The translations under genes and the position numbers were made by a program. DNA of 64,000 bases from Aestuariibius insulae. Its GTDB lineage: Bacteria; Pseudomonadota; Alphaproteobacteria; Rhodobacterales; Rhodobacteraceae. Each line of letters starts with the position of its first letter. The stretch's first letter is position 1. Below the pieces are notes generated by a model that saw nothing but the letters and a program-made list of their open reading frames with translations, searched no databases and was not told the origin of the DNA. Where the stretch lies: NCBI RefSeq assembly GCF_040783535.2, contig NZ_JBFONW020000003.1:372001-436000 (forward strand). Reading direction: 5' to 3'. This document shows positions 57,165 through 64,000 of this stretch, piece by piece.

Positions 57165-58198
57165 TGGAGTTCGGCGAGGTTCCCGTGCGCGACGGCGAAG
57201 GCGCGATCCTCGCCCATTCGCTTGCGATCGAAGGCGGGCGGTTGCGCAAGGGTGCGCTCTTGACCTTCGCCGATCTCGACCGGCTCGCGGCGGCGGGACA
57301 TGACCGGATCTGGATCGCGCGGCCGGACCCGGAGGATGTCGGCGAGGACGCAGCCGCGCAGGCCTTGGCAGAGGCGCTGGTACCGGATCCGGAAGCGCAG
57401 GGGCTCAGGATCGGTGCCGCCGGGACGGGGCGGGTGAACCTTTTCGCGCAGACCGCAGGGATCGTTGAGATTGACCCAGGCGCCATTGGCCGGATCAATG
57501 CAATCGATCCGATGATCACGGTTGCAACCGTGCCCGAATGGTACCGGCTCGATCCCGGCGGGATGGCGGCGACGATCAAGATCATCTCTTATGCCGTCCC
57601 CAAAACGGCCTTGGCCGCCGCCTGCACCGCAGCGGAAGGCGCCTTGCGCTTGCGCCCGGCGGCCTGCCGAACCGCCGCGCTGATCGAGACGGAGGTCGGA
57701 GCGCCGCTTGGCGACAAAGGGCGGCGGGCGCTGGAGCTGCGGGTCAACCGCCTGGGCGTCGATCTGGCAGAATACCGCATCGTGCCACACGCGGTGGAGG
57801 ATCTGGCGGCGGCGTTGACGCGGGCCGAGGCGGACGTGCTATTTATCCTGACCGGATCGGCGACGTCGGACCTACAGGACACCGCGCCTCAGGCGCTGCG
57901 CGCGGCAGGCGGAACGGTCGAGCGCTTCGGGATGCCGGTTGATCCAGGCAATCTGCTGTTCACAGGCGCGCTGGAGGGTCGCCCGGTGATCGGCCTGCCC
58001 GGTTGCGCCCGGTCTCCGGCCCTGAACGGAGCCGACTGGGTGCTCGAGCGCGTCTTGTGCGGGGTGACCGTCGGCACAGAAGAGATCGCCGCCATGGGCG
58101 TCGGCGGGCTTCTCAAGGAAATGCCCTCGCGGCCCGCGCCTCGGCTGGGGCGCAAGACCTTGCAGCGGGACGAAGTGACCGGCGACGGTCTGGTTTGA
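57164..58198 (+). CDS. molybdopterin-binding protein (MoeA/CinA-type domain)
   Basis: A 344-residue protein; the second half (LIETEVGAPLGDKGRRALEL, then AEADVLFILTGSATSDLQDT and GMPVDPGNLLFTGALEGRPV) matches the molybdopterin-binding MoCF fold. The GLPGCARSP stretch fits the same group. In several rhodobacterial genomes this domain is fused to a MobA-like nucleotidyltransferase; here that part is missing, so the gene is a short form. Coupled to xdhC. Confidence 0.85.
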   Translation: MEFGEVPVRDGEGAILAHSLAIEGGRLRKGALLTFADLDRLAAAGHDRIWIARPDPEDVGEDAAAQALAEALVPDPEAQGLRIGAAGTGRVNLFAQTAGIVEIDPGAIGRINAIDPMITVATVPEWYRLDPGGMAATIKIISYAVPKTALAAACTAAEGALRLRPAACRTAALIETEVGAPLGDKGRRALELRVNRLGVDLAEYRIVPHAVEDLAAALTRAEADVLFILTGSATSDLQDTAPQALRAAGGTVERFGMPVDPGNLLFTGALEGRPVIGLPGCARSPALNGADWVLERVLCGVTVGTEEIAAMGVGGLLKEMPSRPAPRLGRKTLQRDEVTGDGLV

Positions 58199-58348
58199 GC
58201 CCAAGCCTGACCGATGTTGAGCGGTCGACGAGTGTCTAGAGCACGTCGAGTTTTTCATGCAAGTAAGCCGTTTCATATGCGACGGGATCGCAGAATATCG
58301 GGGAGGTCTACGAGTGCCTTTGGCTTTCAGGATACGTGAGGCAACGGC

Positions 58349-58906
58349 TTGAAGGCGGCAGACCACGACCCACCCAGCTTTGATGTCCGCCAATCCGTCA
58401 CGGCACGCAATGTCACCCGTCTAATCATTGCCCCTGTCATATCTGCGGCGCTGGTTGCGCTTGGGATGTGGCTCATCCCTGATGCCACAGTCTTCAGACC
58501 AAGGTTTGAGGCTTTGGAAACGTGGTCCGGCTGGGCCTTCCTCGGCGTCATTTGTGTAGCGTGCGGACTCTATGGATTGCTGAAAGAGCTCATATTCGCT
58601 GCACGCTCCATCGGAACGTCAGGAGAATGGCACTTCCGGCTGACAGATGAAGAACTCCTTTGGCATGTCCCCCGCCACGCTCACGGGACGGAATGCGGGT
58701 TCTCAGCCCGACTTGATGAGTTGAAGGAAATCGAGTCTCGAACAATTCATAAGGAGGAAGAGAGGGACGAGCGCGAATACTGGATGCACTTTAACGCGCG
58801 AGACCCCATCCAGCTTCAATCATATTCCGGTATCAGCCTGTCGGGACTGGTCGAGAAAATCAGTGCTGCAGGAGTGCCCTACCGGGAAACGTATCAAAGA
58901 TATTAG
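58349..58906 (+). CDS. membrane protein of unknown family
   Basis: A 185-residue protein that starts at a TTG with GAGG seven bases upstream. Two membrane helices (about residues 24-45 and 61-82), then a soluble domain with alternating strands (EWHFRLTDEELLWHVPRHAH, RLDELKEIESR, EYWMHFNARDPIQLQSYSGI) that could be PH-like. Codon use appears more AT-rich than its neighbours, and no partner is nearby, so recent arrival is possible. The 150-base gap before it contains no recognised feature. Confidence 0.6.
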   Translation: MKAADHDPPSFDVRQSVTARNVTRLIIAPVISAALVALGMWLIPDATVFRPRFEALETWSGWAFLGVICVACGLYGLLKELIFAARSIGTSGEWHFRLTDEELLWHVPRHAHGTECGFSARLDELKEIESRTIHKEEERDEREYWMHFNARDPIQLQSYSGISLSGLVEKISAAGVPYRETYQRY

Positions 58907-59057
58907 ACGCGCTTTTCAAATCATTCTTTTGAAACAACGCTTGAAAGCGGTCATTCAGGCCGGACCTCTAGAGGCCCACTTCGTGCCATTAAACGCCAGC
59001 TTCATTCCGTAAACCAACATCCGGCGCCCGGCCGCTTTATTCCGATCTCCACATGCG

Positions 59058-59085
59058 AAAGCCGCCCTCGGTCAAGGGCGGCTTT
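59058..59085. terminator. bidirectional terminator between the hypothetical gene and infC
   Basis: AAAGCCGCCCT and AGGGCGGCTTT form a perfect 11-bp stem with a CGGTCA loop, flanked by A and T runs on both sides, so it works in either direction. It ends 22 bases from the infC stop and is the clearest intrinsic terminator in the window. Confidence 0.85.
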
Positions 59086-59106
59086 TAGTCCTCACAATAT
59101 CCGGAC

Positions 59107-59652
59107 CTACTTCGTATTCGGCCCGATCATCATGACCATCTGGCGGCCTTCCATCTTGGGGAAGTTCTCCACCTTGCCGATCTCGGCGGTATCGTCCGCA
59201 ACGCGTTCGAGCAGCTCGCGGCCCAGATTCTGGTGCGCCATTTCGCGGCCGCGAAAGCGCAGCGTGATCTTCACCTTGTCGCCATTCTCGAGGAACTTGA
59301 AGACGTTGCGCATCTTGACGTCATAGTCATGCGTGTCGGTGTTGGGGCGGAACTTCACCTCCTTCACCTCGATCGTCTTCTGCTTTTTGCGGGCTTCGGC
59401 CTCGCGCTTCTGCGTTTCGTATTTGAACTTGCCGAAGTCCATGATCTTGCAGACGGGCGGGCTGGCGTTGGGCGAGATCTCGACCAGATCGAGCCCCACT
59501 TCCTCGGCCAGGGCCATGCCGCGGGCCGGTGTGACCACCCCGACATTCTCACCTTCGGCGCCGATAAGGCGGATTTCGTCTGAGCGGATGCGATCGTTGA
59601 CGCGGGGGCCGGTGTCACGCTGGGGAGGGGCGTTGTGGGGTCTGCGGGCTAT
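59107..59652 (-). CDS. infC: translation initiation factor IF-3, apparent ATA start
   Basis: Prevents premature joining of ribosomal subunits and checks start-codon choice. N-terminal GPRVNDRIRSDEIRLIGAEG and GENVGVVTPARGMALAEEVG, helical linker with KREAEARKKQK, then VKFRPNTDTHDYDVKMRNVF and KITLRFRGREMAHQNLGREL. No ATG, GTG or TTG fits the conserved N-terminus ARRPHNAPPQ; the codon in front is ATA at 59652-59650, with AGGA nine bases upstream. Unusual AUU/AUA/AUC starts are typical of infC because IF-3 discriminates against them, giving autoregulation. The first in-frame ATG-initiated form (from 59538) would lack the N-terminal domain. 181 residues. Confidence 0.92.
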   Translation of the reverse strand: MARRPHNAPPQRDTGPRVNDRIRSDEIRLIGAEGENVGVVTPARGMALAEEVGLDLVEISPNASPPVCKIMDFGKFKYETQKREAEARKKQKTIEVKEVKFRPNTDTHDYDVKMRNVFKFLENGDKVKITLRFRGREMAHQNLGRELLERVADDTAEIGKVENFPKMEGRQMVMMIGPNTK

Positions 59653-59780
59653 GACGTGTCTTCCTTGAATGATTGCACGGGTTTCCGGGGCTGGAAGGTA
59701 GCCCTCGCAGGCGGCTCTTTCAACCGGATACCGCGCGCCTGCAAGCGATTTTGGCCGCCTGTGCCTTGCGGCCGTCTTTC

Positions 59781-60617
59781 CTAGCCGACAAAGGCCTTCT
59801 CGACCACATATTCGGCCGGATCTGAATTGGCCCCTTCGCGCAGGCCAAAGCCCTCCAGAATCTCTTTCAGATCGGTATTCAGCCCCATCGATCCACAGAC
59901 CATCGCCCGGTCGGTCTCGGGCGAAATGCCGTCGATGCCCAGATCGGCAAACACGGTGCCGTCCTTCAAAAGCGTCGTGATCCGGCCCATCTTCGGGCTC
60001 TGCTCGCGGGTGGTCGTCGGATAGTAGCGCAGCTTGTCTCCCACGAACTCCCCGATCAGCGGATCCTCGGCGAGGCTCTCGACCAGCTCGCGCCCATAGG
60101 TCAGCTCGTCCACGTCGCGGGTCGTGTGGGTGACGATCACCTCGTCGTAGCGCTCGTAGGTCTCGGGATCGCGCAGCAGCGAGGCAAAGGGTGCAAAGCC
60201 GGTGCCTGTGGCAAAGAACCAGAGCCGCTTGCCCGGCGTCAGTGCATCATGGACCAGCGTGCCCACGGGTTTGGGCCGCAAGATGATCTCGTCGCCCGGC
60301 TGAATATGCTGCAGTTTCGAGGTCAGCGGGCCGTCCTGCACCTTGATCGAGTAGAATTCCAGCTCTTCGTCCCAGGAGGGGGAGGCGATGGAATAGGCGC
60401 GCAAAAGCGGCTTCTGCTTGCCGGTCACAGGGTCGGGATCGCCCATCAGGCCGATCATCACGAACTCGCCCGAGCGAAAGCGCAGGCTTTGCGGACGGCT
60501 CACCCGAAAGGCAAAGAGCCGATCTGTATAATGCCGCACGCTGGTGACGATCTGGGCATCGGGAAGGGTCGGCACCTTGGCTGCCTGGGTCTGGGTCACG
60601 GGGCTCTGCTCGGTCAT
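59781..60617 (-). CDS. fpr: ferredoxin--NADP reductase
   Basis: Transfers electrons between NADPH and ferredoxin. 278 residues, FAD-binding and NADP-binding halves: FRSGEFVMIGLMGD, LLRAYSIASPSWDEELEFYS (FAD motif RxYS), FFATGTGFAPFASLLRDPET (NADP), VCGSMGLNTDLKEILEGFGL and the C-terminal EYVVEKAFVG. Next to the sulfite reductase operon, so it may supply reduced ferredoxin, though this is inference. Confidence 0.94.
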   Translation of the reverse strand: MTEQSPVTQTQAAKVPTLPDAQIVTSVRHYTDRLFAFRVSRPQSLRFRSGEFVMIGLMGDPDPVTGKQKPLLRAYSIASPSWDEELEFYSIKVQDGPLTSKLQHIQPGDEIILRPKPVGTLVHDALTPGKRLWFFATGTGFAPFASLLRDPETYERYDEVIVTHTTRDVDELTYGRELVESLAEDPLIGEFVGDKLRYYPTTTREQSPKMGRITTLLKDGTVFADLGIDGISPETDRAMVCGSMGLNTDLKEILEGFGLREGANSDPAEYVVEKAFVG

Positions 60618-60626
60618 CTATCCTCT

Positions 60627-60643
60627 CGCGGGCCGGGCCCGCG
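60627..60643. terminator. GC palindrome between DUF934 and fpr genes
   Basis: CGCGGGCC and GGCCCGCG around a single G, in the 64-base gap downstream of the DUF934 gene. Its position fits a terminator for the sulfur operon, but no T tract follows. Confidence 0.4.
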
Positions 60644-60681
60644 CCTCTGTATCTGTCATCTCGGACGTGAAAACGGAAGGG

Positions 60682-61098
60682 TCAGCCGCGCAGCTGCCCC
60701 TGGTAGTCATGCGCGGTCCATCCCGCGCGGGCCTGCCACTGATCCTCGGGCTGGCGGGCGGCCAAAGCCGCGTCGATCTCGACCTCGTCAAAGCCCGACC
60801 GGCGCGCCATCGCGTATTGATCGGCGATCACATGGCCCTTGGCACGAAGCCGTCCGCCATAGCCCATCCGCCGCAGCCGCGCCGCCAGCGTGAAGCCGCG
60901 CCCGTCGGCAAAGCTTGGAAAGTCGATCCGGATCAGCGCAAAGCAATGCAGCCGCCCGTCGAGGCCGTCCACATCCGCATCCGAGGCCAGATCGAGCCCC
61001 AGCGCACCGCAATCATTGGCCGCGAGCGTCTCCGGCGTCACGAACCCGCCAGTCCAGTCCTCGGCGCCAAAGCCGCTATCGGTGACGATGACGCTCAT
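60682..61098 (-). CDS. DUF934 protein (sulfur assimilation)
   Basis: A 138-residue protein with the DUF934 pattern: DCGALGLDLASDADVDGLDG, LIRIDFPSFADGRGFTLAAR and LRAKGHVIADQYAMARRSGF. Genes of this family regularly follow cysI and cysH in alphaproteobacteria and are thought to help sulfite reductase; mechanism not established. Last gene of the operon. Confidence 0.9.
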   Translation of the reverse strand: MSVIVTDSGFGAEDWTGGFVTPETLAANDCGALGLDLASDADVDGLDGRLHCFALIRIDFPSFADGRGFTLAARLRRMGYGGRLRAKGHVIADQYAMARRSGFDEVEIDAALAARQPEDQWQARAGWTAHDYQGQLRG

Positions 61099-61109
61099 CG
61101 CGCGCTCCT

Positions 61110-61131
61110 CTTCATCTTGTCATAAATATGC
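61110..61131 (-). repeat. 22-bp intergenic repeat, copy 6 (cysH-DUF934 spacer)
   Basis: On the - strand it reads GCATATTTATGAC then AAGATGAAG, 11 bases before the DUF934 ATG and 12 bases after the cysH stop. Nearly identical to copy 3 in the pyrC-pyrE spacer. Confidence 0.7.
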
Positions 61132-61143
61132 ATATCCCACCTC

Positions 61144-61896
61144 TCAGGCCGCGCTGCGTTTTGGGCCGCGCACGATCTTGCCGTCCACGAAATGGATCCC
61201 GCATTCTTCCTTGTCGGTGTCGCGCCAGCGGCCCGCTCGTTCATCCTCGCCCGCACCAACGGGCGAGGTGCAGGGCGCGCAGCCGATCGACGGATAGCCT
61301 TGCGCCACCAGCGGATGCCGGGGCAGGCGGTTCTGGATGATATATTCCTGCGTATCCTCCCGTGCCCATCGCGCCAGCGGGTTAACCTTGATCCGGCCGG
61401 TGCCCAACTCCTCCTCGAAGAAATTCAGCTCGGCCCGCGCACCGCCCTGATAGCGCTTGCGCCCTGTGATCCAGGCATCGACCCCGTCCAGCGCGCGCTG
61501 CAGCGGGCGCGACTTACGCAAGGTGCAGCAGGCATCGGTGTCGTGGACATGCAGGATGCCCTCGTTATCCTCGGCCAGCAGGTCGGCGCGATCCGGCCCG
61601 ATCCGCTGCACATTCATCAGGCCCAGCTTGTCCGCGACCTCCGCCTGATAGGCGAGCGTTTCGTCAAACAGCATCTCGGTATCGACGAAAAGGACCGGCA
61701 GGGACCGGTCGAGGATCGACACCATATGCAAAAGCACGACCGATTCCGCCCCGAAGGACGATACCAGCGCGGTCCGGCCCACGGACGGATCCGTCAGCGC
61801 CTTCTCCAGTACCGACACCGCGCCGTGATGGCGCGTCGCGGCGTTCAGCGCGGCAATGCGCTCGGCCAGCGGGGGCAGGGGCGCCTCAAGCGGCAT
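61144..61896 (-). CDS. cysH: phosphoadenylyl/adenylyl-sulfate reductase
   Basis: Reduces activated sulfate to sulfite. 250 residues. Catalytic Cys in ECGIH (residues 231-235), SSFGAESVVLLHMVS (nucleotide loop), and two cysteine pairs, Cys123-Cys124 and Cys206/Cys209, which bind a 4Fe-4S cluster. That cluster marks the type that uses adenylyl sulfate directly, rather than the cluster-free PAPS reductase of E. coli. The ATG at 61896 overlaps the cysI end by 11 bases. Confidence 0.93.
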   Translation of the reverse strand: MPLEAPLPPLAERIAALNAATRHHGAVSVLEKALTDPSVGRTALVSSFGAESVVLLHMVSILDRSLPVLFVDTEMLFDETLAYQAEVADKLGLMNVQRIGPDRADLLAEDNEGILHVHDTDACCTLRKSRPLQRALDGVDAWITGRKRYQGGARAELNFFEEELGTGRIKVNPLARWAREDTQEYIIQNRLPRHPLVAQGYPSIGCAPCTSPVGAGEDERAGRWRDTDKEECGIHFVDGKIVRGPKRSAA

Positions 61897-63556
61897 CGGC
61901 TGTTTCCTTGGCAGGATAAAGCGCCGTCTTGAACGGCTCCATCCCGACCCGATTGTAAGCTTCGAGGAACGTCTCCTCCTCACCCTCGCGCAAATCCAGA
62001 TAGGCCAGGATCAGGCGCTCGATGGCCGGCACGATTTCCTCGTAGGAGAACCCAGGACCCGTCCGCGCGCCAATCGCCGCCGTCTCGGTGCCATCTCCGC
62101 CCAGCGTGATCTGGTAGGTCTCCACCCCCGCCCGGTCGAGCCCGAGGATCCCGATATGGCCCACATGGTGGTGACCGCAGGCATTGATGCAGCCCGAAAT
62201 CTTGATCTTCAGATGCCCGACCTCGTGCTCGATCTTCAGCTCCTCGATCCGGCTTGCCAGCCCCTGCGCGACCGGGATCGAGCGGGCCGTGGCGAGCGCG
62301 CAATAATCCATTCCGGGGCAGGCGATGATATCCGAGGCGAGCCCGATATTCGCCGTCGCCAGATCCGCGCTGCGCAGGGCGGCGTAAAGCGCGGGCAGAT
62401 CGGATTTGTGTACGTGCGGAAGGATCACATTCTGCTCGTGACTGATGCGCAGCTCGTCATGGCCATGGCGCCGCGCCAGATCGGCGAGAACGCGCATCTG
62501 ATCGGCGGTTGCATCTCCAGGCGTGGCCCCATGCTTCTTGATGGAGACCGACACAATCGCATAGCCCTCCGCCCGATGCGGCGTCAGGTTCGTATCGCTC
62601 CAGGACCGAAAGGCGGGATTACGGTCCCGCTCGGCCTCGAAGGCCTCCACCGGAGCCGTCTTGAACTCGGGCGCCGCGAACTGCGCCTCGATACCCGCGA
62701 GGATCTCCTGATCGACGCCCGAAAACTGCGGACGGATCGCGGCAAAGCGCTCTTCCACAAGGCGGGAAATCTCTTCGATCCCATGCTCATGCACGGTGAT
62801 CTTGATGCGCGCCTTGTACTTGTTGTCCCGCCGTCCCAGCAGGTTGTAGACGCTGACGATGGCCTCGACGAAAGGAAGCAAGTCGGTCTTGGGCAGGAAG
62901 TCCCGGATGACCTTACCGATCATCGGCGTCCGTCCAAGCCCGCCGCCGACGATGACCTCGAAACCAGGCGCGCCGTCCCGCTCCACCATCCTGAGGCCAA
63001 TATCATGCGCCTTGGTGACGGCCCGGTCGTTCGGAGAGCCGGTGATCGCGATCTTGAACTTGCGCGGCAGAAACTGGAATTCCGGATGGTCGGTCGACCA
63101 TTGCCGCAGCAACTCGGCCACGGGGCGCGGATCGGCGATCTCGTCGGCAGCGGCGCCCGCGAAATGATCGGCAGTCACGTTGCGGATCGTGTTGCCCGAG
63201 GTCTGGATCGCATGCAGCCCGACCTTTCCCAGCGCATCGAGGATATCGGGCACGTCGCGCAGCTCTGGCCAATTATACTGGATGTTCTGGCGCGTCGTGA
63301 AATGACCGTAGCCCCGATCCCACCGCTCTGCGATCATCGCAAGTTGGCGCATCTGCGCGGACCGCAAAGTCCCATAAGGGATCGCGACCCGCAGCATGTA
63401 GGCGTGCAGCTGCAGGTAAAGCCCGTTCATCAGGCGCAGCGGCTTGAACTCGTCCTCGGTGAGTGATCCGTCGATGCGCCGCTCGACCTGCGCGCGGAAC
63501 TGAGCATTGCGCTCGGCCAGAAAGGCGCGGTCGAAGTCGTTGTATTGATAGCTCAT
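61886..63556 (-). CDS. cysI: nitrite/sulfite reductase, siroheme type
   Basis: Six-electron reduction of sulfite to sulfide using a siroheme coupled to a 4Fe-4S cluster. 556 residues with the two ferredoxin-like halves. Ligands Cys413, Cys419, Cys456 and Cys460 (IIACPGMDYC and SGCINACGHHH). Also GHFTTRQNIQYNWPELRDVP and the second half HGHDELRISHEQNVILPHV. The context (siroheme methyltransferase, cysH, DUF934) favours sulfite over nitrite as substrate. The start overlaps the DUF2849 stop. Confidence 0.95.
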   Translation of the reverse strand: MSYQYNDFDRAFLAERNAQFRAQVERRIDGSLTEDEFKPLRLMNGLYLQLHAYMLRVAIPYGTLRSAQMRQLAMIAERWDRGYGHFTTRQNIQYNWPELRDVPDILDALGKVGLHAIQTSGNTIRNVTADHFAGAAADEIADPRPVAELLRQWSTDHPEFQFLPRKFKIAITGSPNDRAVTKAHDIGLRMVERDGAPGFEVIVGGGLGRTPMIGKVIRDFLPKTDLLPFVEAIVSVYNLLGRRDNKYKARIKITVHEHGIEEISRLVEERFAAIRPQFSGVDQEILAGIEAQFAAPEFKTAPVEAFEAERDRNPAFRSWSDTNLTPHRAEGYAIVSVSIKKHGATPGDATADQMRVLADLARRHGHDELRISHEQNVILPHVHKSDLPALYAALRSADLATANIGLASDIIACPGMDYCALATARSIPVAQGLASRIEELKIEHEVGHLKIKISGCINACGHHHVGHIGILGLDRAGVETYQITLGGDGTETAAIGARTGPGFSYEEIVPAIERLILAYLDLREGEEETFLEAYNRVGMEPFKTALYPAKETADAA

Positions 63557-63858
63557 TTGACGGCCTCAGCTTGCTTGCCATGGGCATAGTTCGACGGCCC
63601 GCGCGTGCGGAACGCCTCGCGGAAATGGATAGGCTCGGGACCCTCCGGGCCGGCCTGCGCATCGGCCAGATAGGCGCCGACCACGACACCGGGCTGACCT
63701 TCGGCGAACAGAAGACGGATCTGCGCATGCGCCTCGTCCTCGATCAGCTCGGCCTCGGCCATGTCTCGGCTCCAGCGATCATCTTCGGTCAGCCAGACGG
63801 CATCGCCTTTCAAAAGCGCATTGGCGGTGACGACCTTGGGCGTAAAGGTACGGGGCAT
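63553..63858 (-). CDS. DUF2849 protein (sulfite reductase operon)
   Basis: A 101-residue protein with the DUF2849 pattern: TPKVVTANALLKGDAVWLTE, DDRWSRDMAEAELIEDEAHA and VVVGAYLADAQAGPEGPEPI. It sits between the siroheme gene and cysI with overlaps of three to four bases on both sides, which is the standard alphaproteobacterial order. Probably a small helper of sulfite reduction. Confidence 0.88.
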   Translation of the reverse strand: MPRTFTPKVVTANALLKGDAVWLTEDDRWSRDMAEAELIEDEAHAQIRLLFAEGQPGVVVGAYLADAQAGPEGPEPIHFREAFRTRGPSNYAHGKQAEAVK

Positions 63859-64000
63859 CAGGCGATCTCCTCTGCAAGCTGGGGAAGGACGGCTTCGGCG
63901 CGGCGTGGCGCCAGACCGTACAGGATCAGGGCGGGACCGGTCAGACCCGCCTCGGTCAGGGTGGGTTCAAGCCGGGAAAGCGTCGTCTCGACAATGCGTT
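63858..64000 (-). CDS. siroheme synthase/uroporphyrinogen-III C-methyltransferase (3' end)
   Basis: Only the last 46 residues are in the window: RIVETTLSRLEPTLTEAGLT, then GPALILYGLAPRRAE. The GPALILYG motif and the terminal PQLAEEIA fit the end of a CobA/CysG-type methyltransferase, which makes the siroheme precursor for the downstream CysI. Its stop overlaps the DUF2849 start. The rest lies beyond the window end. Confidence 0.7.
   Translation of the reverse strand, partial: RIVETTLSRLEPTLTEAGLTGPALILYGLAPRRAEAVLPQLAEEIA

Noticed and set aside
61856..63466. 536-codon open frame antisense to cysI
   Set aside because: Shadow of the sulfite reductase gene; no start context or domain.
1..64000. 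tRNA, rRNA, CRISPR or transposon
   Set aside because: No tRNA T-loop with cloverleaf, no regularly spaced repeats and no transposase-like protein were seen on either strand.

Overview
The window is GC-rich, densely coded DNA from an alphaproteobacterium, most likely Rhodobacterales (Roseobacter/Rhodobacter relatives). The evidence is a nuo operon interrupted by extra reading frames, a NuoE with a long C-terminal tail, several small families typical of this order (DUF5333, DUF5337, DUF2849, DUF1127), and the orders tatABC-DUF815-nlpD-pcm-surE and dnaB...alr...radA-cvpA...purF. I saw no rRNA, tRNA, CRISPR array, transposase or phage gene, and no gene-free stretch longer than about 300 bases.

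Layout. (1) 1-19669: respiratory complex I, nuoC to nuoN on the + strand, interleaved with about twelve non-nuo genes: two small membrane proteins, a secreted protein that looks frameshifted, an HhH-domain membrane protein resembling the NuoE tail, DUF5337, a five-gene block between nuoF and nuoG (EF-hand protein, lipoprotein, DUF3291, DUF5333, zinc-ribbon membrane protein) preceded by a terminator-like hairpin and a perfect 22-bp palindrome, a carboxymuconolactone-decarboxylase-like protein, and a lower-GC secreted protein between nuoJ and nuoK. (2) 19659-22857: birA, coaX and rnj follow nuoN with almost no spacing. (3) 22854-26582, - strand: DUF302, a DEAD-box helicase and prfC. (4) 26821-31909, + strand: SnoaL-like protein, an SDR without the usual catalytic Tyr, an orphan FbpC-type ABC ATPase, tatABC and a DUF815 ATPase. 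(5) 31991-41607, - strand: surE-pcm-nlpD, an SDR, a small hypothetical, an Mrr-type nuclease directly behind purF, purF, a LOV-domain histidine kinase, cvpA and radA. (6) 41747-50204: DUF2927, PqiA, a coiled-coil membrane protein, alr, a fatty-acid-hydroxylase-like protein, DUF1304, dnaB, pyrC-pyrE and a DUF1127 mini-protein. (7) 50195-58906: a family of unknown function, glutaryl-CoA dehydrogenase, then a molybdo-hydroxylase (CO-dehydrogenase type) maturation set: MoxR ATPase, VWA/CoxE protein, XdhC and a molybdopterin-binding protein. (8) 59107-64000, - strand: infC with an apparent ATA start, ferredoxin-NADP reductase, and an assimilatory sulfate reduction operon (siroheme methyltransferase fragment, DUF2849, cysI, cysH, DUF934).

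The most unusual signals are the regulatory elements inside the nuo operon, the blue-light LOV kinase inserted between cvpA and purF, a 22-bp repeat found in six intergenic gaps (twice as the whole leader between operon genes), the ATA start of infC, and the CO-dehydrogenase accessory genes with no structural subunits in view. I did not identify an entirely new multi-gene system with confidence; the nuoF-nuoG block with its own operator is the best candidate for an undescribed regulatory arrangement.
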